Of a stretch of 64,000 nucleotides of DNA, positions 57,294-64,000 are shown piece after piece. How positions within the stretch are numbered: position 1 is the stretch's first letter; each line of letters opens with the position of its first letter. Both the position numbers and the translations under genes were made by a program. The stretch is from Piper betle (taxonomy: Eukaryota > Streptophyta > Magnoliopsida > Piperales > Piperaceae), in NCBI GenBank assembly GCA_033002965.1, contig JAURVB010013190.1:1-64000 (forward strand). The letters are read 5' to 3'. The notes beneath the pieces are model-generated. The model was not told where the DNA came from and did not search any database. It saw only the letters and a list, made by a program, of their open reading frames with translations.

Positions 57294-58561
57294 GGCCATG
57301 GTTGGCTAGACCTGGCCAGAGGTGGCTAGGTTTGGTTGGTCATAGCCTAATGTAGTTGCACGACTAGATCTGATCGCGCAGTCAACTGAATCTGGGCACC
57401 TCCAATCGATGGCTAGCAGCCCGGTCTATCGCCGGTCGTTGGCTAGGCCTGGTATGTTGCAGCTGATCATAAGGAAGGCCCAGATCAATTATTTTTTTAA
57501 AAAAACCCAAGAAAACCCTACCCCATCCCTAATGGCTCTGTTGATGCCCGCAAGGGCAGGCCGACAAGATCCGGTCGCCCTTGCCTAGACACTCATCAGC
57601 AATACCCAGCCGGCTGACAATTGAATCTTGCCACGTAGCCACGAATATCACCGATTTGGCCGCCAGCCATGGATCTAGCCGTGGAGGCTTATGTGGCAGC
57701 GTGAGCAGATCTAGTTATCGTCCCTAGATCTAGTTGGGTAGTTGGGAGTAGGCAAGGTCGGGCTAGTGGTGGCCGAATCCAGCAGCGCCGCGGCTTCGCC
57801 CCACTTTCTTTTATTTTAAAAAAATTGGCCAGCCTTGGCCTTAACCTGGCTGTCAGCAACGCTCAAAGAAGGAGATGGGGTTTTTTCTTATTAAATTTTG
57901 TTGTCCTTGTGATCCATATTCAAATTTGAGGTATTAAATTCTATTTGATTTTGGTTGAGAAAATTTTTTCTTATATATATATATATATATGTGGAATTTT
58001 TTATCAGGGAAATCTTTAAAACTTTCAAATATTACCTATTTCTCATTTATAATATAAATCCAGAACTACAGTACAAATGTCCATTCTATTATTAGTTTTT
58101 AAATAATTTTAATGCATTCATGTGATTGGTGCTTAATTTAAAATTTAACTATTATCATAAGAGAAATCTTGAAGCACAACATTAAAAATCTTTAATTATT
58201 TGAATAAGAAATATTAAAAACAAATTCTTCAAATATAAAAATCAAATCTCTATAATATTTAAGCTAAAAAATTAATTAAAATACATTTACAGTATTTATA
58301 GCTTTGACTAGTTGTAAACCGAACAAATGCTCACGATCTAGAACTCCAAATTACAGGTCGGGGCATAGTCTTCCTTCCCGTCCAAAATCAACACCAGAAT
58401 CTAGAACTGTGTGTACTAGTCCACTTGTTCCATGCTGATTATTAATTAGTTACGACTTATTCCCATGTAATAAAAACACCTTTCTTCTTGCATAATATGG
58501 CGGTTTCAAGCCGTTACTTGCACTAAACTTTAACCGCCATTACTCGCCCTCGTCCATCTGC
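57294..58561. other. Spacer before the 58.6-kb gene
   Basis: 57294-57880 is moderately GC with GGCTAGGCCTGG-like repetitive wording. 57900-58530 is AT-rich with an AT run near 57977-57991. No gene is recognised. Confidence 0.45.
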
Positions 58562-60891
58562 ATGCCCCGGCGGCTTCCCTCCACGGCCGCCATGGCCAAG
58601 CCCACCTCCACCTTCTCCTTCCGTCCACTCCCTCTCCTTCTCCCTCCCATGGCCGTTCTCCCCAAGTTGAAGCCACGGAGGCTTGTACGAGGCGCCAAGA
58701 CCATCTTCTTCCTCCTCACCATGTCCCTCTCCCTCCTCCTCTTCTCCGGCCCCGTCTTCCCCTCCTCCTTGCCGACGCCCTCCTCCCCGCCGCCCTCTAC
58801 TCCCTGATCTCCCCCTCCCCGCACCTTAAGCGTTACGACTTTCGGCACTCCGTCGTCGACGTACCCCTCGTCTCCATGGCCAGGTCGGTGGTGATCTTGC
58901 TGGCGTACTATGCCTGCGACGGCCCTGGTCTGTCGAGGTGGCCTTACCTAGTTGTGGCGACGGTTTGTTGTCTGCTGTCAGCAGCGGCGGTGTCGGCCAA
59001 GACATGGTTGTTTTGGGTTGGGCAGGCGGCGGTGCGGGGAGGGGAGCGTTGGGAGGCGGCGGCTCTGTTCTTGTGCTCGGTGATCATGGCGGTGGCTCAT
59101 GTGGTGGTGGCATACAGGACCAGCTGCAGAGAGCAGCGCAAACTCCTTGTCTATAAGATCGATATTGAAGCGGTATGTGCAAACTTCCCTGTTCTCTTTA
59201 ATCAATATGTGTTATCAATATCAAGTGTCGGATTTTGTGGGGAGCAAAAATAATTTGAGGTATGTCACTGTGGACACTTTCTCCAAATAAATGTTTAATC
59301 TTCCACCAGGATCTATTGCTCTCAAGATTCAACAGATTCTTACAATTTTCAATTTCTCATACTGCTAGTAGTTGTTTGGAGCTTGTTACAATTTTGATGT
59401 GTTTCTGTTGATTTTAGCACAGAAACTAGGTGGTTGAGTAGGCTGTTGATTAAAATGATGTTGGATAGCTAGATGCTTTTGTTGTATGCAGTTTGATGAA
59501 ACTACTGTTCATCAGTTTTCTGTTCTCCTCTTCTTTTCTGCTACCAATGTCAAATGGAAGAGATTATCTCTGGAGTGCTTTGGACTATTAATTGGTTGAA
59601 GCTTGCTACTATTTTTTAGGGTCAACGTTGGTTTTAGCGATGAAACCGTTTGTTGAAACGGTGTTCATCACTATCCTGTTCTTTACTTCCTATCTGCTAC
59701 CGTTTTTAAACGGAAGAAATCCTTATCGATAGTCCTGACTGCTAGCTGGTTGAAATTTGTTGCTCTTGGTTTTAGCAAAGAAATTGGTGGTGAGTTGGTT
59801 GTAGATCGCGTAGTAGTCAGGAAAGAGGCTTTTTTTATATTCGGTTTGTGACTCCTTCGGTACTTGGAAATGAGTTAATCAAACTGTCTTGTTTATGTTG
59901 ATCAGCTTCTGCTACAAAATCTATGAGATTGTGGTTGAATCATGACGATGCTTATTTTGTCTGGAAGAATATTCTTTGCTAAAAATTAGGTGTTGAACTT
60001 ATGAAAAATCACTATGGAATATGACTGTGTTCTAGCTCTTTGGAAGAATCTCCTAAGACACACTGAGTTATATTTTGACGGCATTCTCTAATTTATTGAA
60101 CCTTGTTATGATTTCCAAGCACCCATATTGGTTTTAGCAATGGAATTGGTGGTTGGGTATGCTAGATATTTTATAATCAGGATTGAAATTTTTTTACATG
60201 CTGTTTGTCATTGGATTATTGGAAATGAACCTCATAAGATTGGGATTTTTTTTAAAAAATCCTTAAATTGGTTGCAAGTTTCTAAAAAATTTCAAGTACC
60301 CGTACTGGTGATGGCTAGGAAATCGGTGGTTGAAAGTGATCTATTGATGGTGCAATTAGGTGGCAGACTGTATTCTTAGCGACAAATACGACAAATTAAA
60401 CTCTGTTTAGTACATAGATAAGAAGGGTTAGGACAAAAAAAGGCATTTTAGTAGTGTTTTTTAAAAATCTGTTGGTCATAAGTCCAGACCAGAGAACTCT
60501 GCAAAGCTTTGTTAAGTGAATAATATTTTCGTTGAATTCATTTTATCTTTGGATTCCTAGAAATGGGTCCAATCTTCCACATTACAGCATTTGAGCTCAT
60601 TTGACTTGTAGTTTAGAATTAAAAACCTGCAAGCTTTCTTGTCACCAATTTTCTGGTTTTTTTAGCTAAGAATCTGCTCCTCCTTTATGTTTGTTAAACG
60701 CTATGGTAGCATCACCATCTTCTTGGGACTTGACATGTCTGATTACTTTTATTCTGTTTGGCAAGGGGGCATGCTTCGCTGTTTGCTACAAATATTGGTT
60801 TTGAATTGCTTTCTTACCTGTGTTGCAGGTTTTAGCTTGTAAAAAGGAAATCTCAACCGCTCACAATCTCACACAATTGAAGAGCAATTGA
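58562..60891 (+). pseudogene. Plant multi-pass membrane protein gene, frameshifted 5' part
   Basis: I do not recognise the function. Exon 1 (58562 or 58592 to 59172, GT donor) is GC-rich. It starts MPRRLPSTAAMAKPTSTF and has a hydrophobic segment TIFFLLTMSLSLLLFSGPV, after which the frame closes at 58805-58807. The continuation, LADALLPAALYSL, RYDFRHSVVDVPLVSMARSV, WPYLVVATVCCLLSAAAV, ALFLCSVIMAVAHVVVAYRT and KLLVYKIDIEA, is in another frame, so a 1-2-nt indel lies near 58745-58765 in a C/T-rich run. After a ~1.66-kb intron, 60829 continues in phase (VLACKKEISTAH) but meets TGA at 60889-60891. The repeated membrane segments and the charged CREQRKLLVYKIDIEA tail look like a conserved plant family. 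Either a decayed gene or a gene with an assembly indel. Confidence 0.55.
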
Positions 60892-62820
60892 TGAGAGACA
60901 GCTTGTTAATCAATTTGTTGTGTTTTTTATTCGCACTCAGGTGCTCATTCTTTGCAGCCCCATCAGGAAGCGTACGTACTATACTACAATCGTTCAATCT
61001 TTTTGACCGATTGTCTCCATTTTCTGCTTCTACATGTTGTTCTTGGAAGTTTGATCTGTTGTATTTTTGAAGCAGAACAATTTTTGGGTTGGCTCCATTG
61101 GCCCCTTGTTATGTACATTTTTTGAGTTTGTGGCATCATATTGTAAAGCATAATATCCTTCTCAACATCCTCCAGATCTGCAGATCTAATTCTCTTTCAT
61201 TCTTACTTATATTTGTGTAGTGTCTGTTTAAGTGGTGTTCATAAGAATTTGTCGAACCAGGGATCGTTTTTTTTGTGTGTGAAAAAAAAAGCAATATTCA
61301 ATGGAACATATAACAACCCAAATAATTAAGCCTCTGACGGATCTGCATTTGTATTTGATATTGACCTTCAGAAAGCTCATGCTACTGGGAAAAGGAACGA
61401 GTAATTAGTTCATGTATGATGTAAGTATTAGTTAATCATGATAATACAAGGTATTGAAATTTAGGTAAATTATCTCACAAAAGCTAAGAATTTTTTCGCG
61501 TCAATATTGGAATCTTCTAAGGAGTACATCAATATTGAATTAAAGAAATAATTGAATTGAGGTGATTCTGAAAACATGCGTTTAATCATTGTTTTAGACC
61601 AATTAAGCCTTGTCAATTCTGTCACTATAAAATGAACATTCGCAAATAGAACAAGTTGGAAGAACTGCACAATTTAGCCAGTGCATAATCTGCATATTAT
61701 TGAAACACGAAGTTGGTGATAATGCTTGAAGAAAGACAGAGAAAATTGAATTGCTTAATTTATTGTGAGTCAAATTCTTCACGAGGCCCATTTTGCCAGT
61801 TTCATAAAATAAATGATCAAACTAATACCCACTTGGTGTTCCCCTCGCGGCCCATTAGTTTTGTAGGGAAATGGTCAAGTAGGCCTATAACGTTTAAGGC
61901 CTCCCAACCGCATAAGAATTGAAAATGCCAAAAGCATACGTTCGAGAGGCCCATTATGCCAACGAAGCCCATCCGTTTTTTTTTTTTGAAGGGAAGACCA
62001 TCTATTTAGGGTCTCGCATTGGTACTTAAAATCACTCATTTAATCTTGAAATAACAAAATTGTCACTGAGATATTTTATTGGTGGGTGATTTGTTTAAAA
62101 CTGATTGGACCAATCCAGTACACATCCTTAGATCAAGATATATATGATGATTTAGTTTTAAACTGATCAATAAGACGGATGCTAGAAGATCATATGGGAA
62201 CAAAACGGGTAGTGATTAGTGGGAGATCACTGTCTCTGTGCAAAGAAAAGAAGAGCCGACCAGGCCACATGCTGGGCTACCTCACCTACCGGCACTTATT
62301 CGGTTTTACTAACCTCATCATCTCAAAGACACAATGGCTCGGCACCATAGCCACCGTCGACATGTAGAAGGGATAGAAACCAATCAAAGCATAAAACCCC
62401 AAGCAGATAAGCATATAGCTAGTGGCGTCGCCCACTCTTCTTCAGACATGAACAAAGACAATAACAAACCATTATTACCTCATCTCAGGCTCCATATATA
62501 AACACCAAAAGGCGCTATAGAAAAAGTAGATTGGAGGTAAGCGACGGCATGCAATAATAAGCTCCATATGTGGAGGATGGAGATATGGAACCGACCATGT
62601 TACAAGGCATGTTACAACAGAGAAATAGGGACAGGTTACTGAGTGGGAGGGAAGAGAACAAAGGAGGGGTCAAAAAGAAACATCACGAGGAGATAACGTT
62701 CATCGTCTAGTGTCTCTTTGAACGTGTGGAGGAGAAGGGATAAATAAGAGAAGGTACTTGTTGATGTCCACAATTCATATATGTAGTTGACCATTGAAAA
62801 GTGTGGGTCTTAATCGGATG
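60892..62820. other. Non-coding or unrecognised DNA
   Basis: No gene is recognised. A minus-strand stretch near 62280-62420 reads as a short hydrophobic peptide (FYPFYMSTVAMVPSHCVFEM) with stops on both sides. It could be a very small gene relic but is not assignable. Confidence 0.35.
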
Positions 62821-62831
62821 AAACAAACCCA

Positions 62832-63212
62832 TCAAAAACTTAAGCCTAATCTTGTGTGTCCCATTCCTTGATTGAGCCCAATGCGCCCCTCAATTTGATT
62901 GATGGGTTGGTGCAGTGCTGGTGGAGAACCATCTGAGCAGAAGCCATTGATGGCGTGTGTTGGGGTTAGTGATATGGGTGGACCTTGCGTTGTGACCACA
63001 CTAGTCACCTTCGTAATTGGACAGAAGGAGGCCGAAGGGGGTCTATCAAGGTTCTTTTCTGATCTGGTGGTAGTGCAATCACTTTCAGATGCAGGAAGCA
63101 TCGGATAGTTGAGCTTCATATGCCCGCCCTGTATAGTTGAAAGAGAATCCTTTGAAGAGTACTGGACTAGACAATATGGTTCCAGTCTATAACACATTAA
63201 ATTGCCATGCAT
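62832..63212 (-). CDS. Hypothetical 126-codon open frame
   Basis: Open frame starting MHGNLMCYRLEPYCLVQYSS and ending GMGHTRLGLSF. It has balanced amino acid use (SDCTTTRSEKNLDRPPSASF, FCSDGSPPALHQPINQIEG) unlike the AT-rich noise around it. No domain, membrane segment or family is recognised. It may be a fragment of an element or of a gene rather than a complete gene. Confidence 0.2.
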   Translation of the reverse strand: MHGNLMCYRLEPYCLVQYSSKDSLSTIQGGHMKLNYPMLPASESDCTTTRSEKNLDRPPSASFCPITKVTSVVTTQGPPISLTPTHAINGFCSDGSPPALHQPINQIEGRIGLNQGMGHTRLGLSF

Positions 63213-63244
63213 AAGATTTCTTATTTATTATTTAGTGTACACAC

Positions 63245-63286
<42 letters not shown>

Positions 63287-64000
63287 TAAATTCATGCCAT
63301 TACACTAGCTCATTCGCACACAGGCATAAATTGATAATTTAGTATTGCTGGTGTATCATTCTCTACAAGTTATGTGAGGACTTAAGAAACATGCATGTGT
63401 ATACGCAGTGAGTTTGGAATGGCATGGATATATTAGACAATTAATATCAAAATAGTAATACTATCAAAAGAGGATTTCTTGTCATCTATGTACGTGTGAT
63501 ATTGGTATGTATTTAAGGGCGGAGACAAGGGGCCGGAAGGCCAGCTGTTCCTGTTCAAACCAAGATGGATTAATTCATGAAGAAATATGACAGCATGAAT
63601 GCGATGATGCCCTACCAAGCAATTCATGATTGTTTCTTTTCAATATTACTCATCAATCATCACATAAATTGGTATTAAATCATGCAAAACATATACGTTC
63701 TATACCCATCATAAGCAAGAGCAAAAAATTAATTATTTAACAATATCACTACAATGTAGTGAACTTTACAGTTCAAAAACACAAGCATGTAGCCATAATT
63801 TAGATTTAGACGTTAAACCCCACAAGATTAAAGCATTAGGTCTAGCTTTTCAACTTTGAACTCATGATACAAATATTTTTAATTACAGAAGATTCATCTC
63901 CATGTCGGTTAAAGGTATGGATTTCATTTATTCGATCAAGCCTTATATATGAAACTTTGCAATGTATGTAGCAAATTAATTAAGAAGCATGATATCGTAA
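63213..64000. other. AT-rich DNA at the window end, with an AT microsatellite
   Basis: An AT dinucleotide run occupies about 63249-63285. No gene is recognised up to the window end. Confidence 0.6.

Noticed and set aside
62280..62420. Short hydrophobic minus-strand peptide (FYPFYMSTVAMVPSHCVFEM)
   Set aside because: Stops on both sides and no family match; too short to call a gene.
1..64000. CRISPR arrays, bacterial operons, rRNA or tRNA genes
   Set aside because: Not seen; the tandem repeats present lack spacer structure and the gene structure is eukaryotic. The Met-tRNA-like strings are retrotransposon primer sites.
1..64000. A coordinated metabolic gene cluster
   Set aside because: Neighbouring genes (glutaminyl cyclase, STE24, MYB103, MEE60, HSP90, NIP, glycine-rich protein) belong to unrelated processes and there is no sign of co-regulation.

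Overview
This window is nuclear DNA from a flowering plant. The genes have introns, plant-specific families are present (a MYB103-type secondary-wall regulator, MEE60-like membrane proteins, a plant glutaminyl cyclase, a NIP5;1-type boric-acid channel exon), the intergenic DNA is very AT-rich, and LTR retrotransposons, MITE-like elements and foldback repeats are common. Several 5' coding exons are much more GC-rich than the DNA around them, which favours a monocot; that is inference and the species cannot be named from sequence alone.

Layout. (1) 0.3-6.1 kb, minus strand: a plant glutaminyl cyclase rebuilt over 11 exons, with two in-frame TGA codons and a 5' exon whose likely N-terminus is split between frames; four ~76-bp tandem repeats abut its stop codon. 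(2) 7.1-11.8 kb, plus strand: an intron-bearing STE24 (CAAX prenyl protease) pseudogene with many stops, with three ~285-bp tandem repeats in what would be its first intron. (3) 12.6-19.2 kb: AT-rich intergenic DNA with MITE-like elements. (4) 19.2-21.7 kb: a ~2.5-kb foldback repeat with arms of about 1.2 kb, abutted by a 220-bp MITE-like element. (5) 22.7-24.2 kb: an intact three-exon R2R3-MYB of MYB103 type. (6) 24.2-29.9 kb: AT-rich repeats. (7) 29.9-33.5 kb: two tandem MEE60-like genes. (8) 34.6-38.1 kb: a cytosolic HSP90 gene with an in-frame 72-bp duplication and a 653-bp TRIM retrotransposon inserted just before the C-terminal MEEVD tail. (9) 41.7-46.6 kb: a nearly complete, young Ty1/copia element with TSD gtcta, inserted one base beyond the stop codon of an orphan NIP5;1-like last exon. 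(10) 48.0-51.0 kb: a GC-rich repeat segment flanked by 127-bp direct repeats. (11) 52.8-53.7 kb: a secreted glycine-rich protein gene whose frame is broken several times. (12) 54.4-57.3 kb: a second foldback of the same family and nested MITE-like elements. (13) 58.6-60.9 kb: the frameshifted 5' part of a plant membrane-protein gene of unrecognised function. (14) 60.9-64 kb: mostly non-coding.

The genes do not form a pathway or cluster; they are unrelated neighbours. The striking theme is decay and remodelling: of the recognisable protein genes only MYB103 and the two MEE60-like genes look undamaged. Some frameshifts (glycine-rich protein, the 58.6-kb gene, glutaminyl cyclase exon 1) sit in GC-rich or homopolymer stretches and could be assembly errors. 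The HSP90 rearrangement and the STE24 decay cannot be explained that way.
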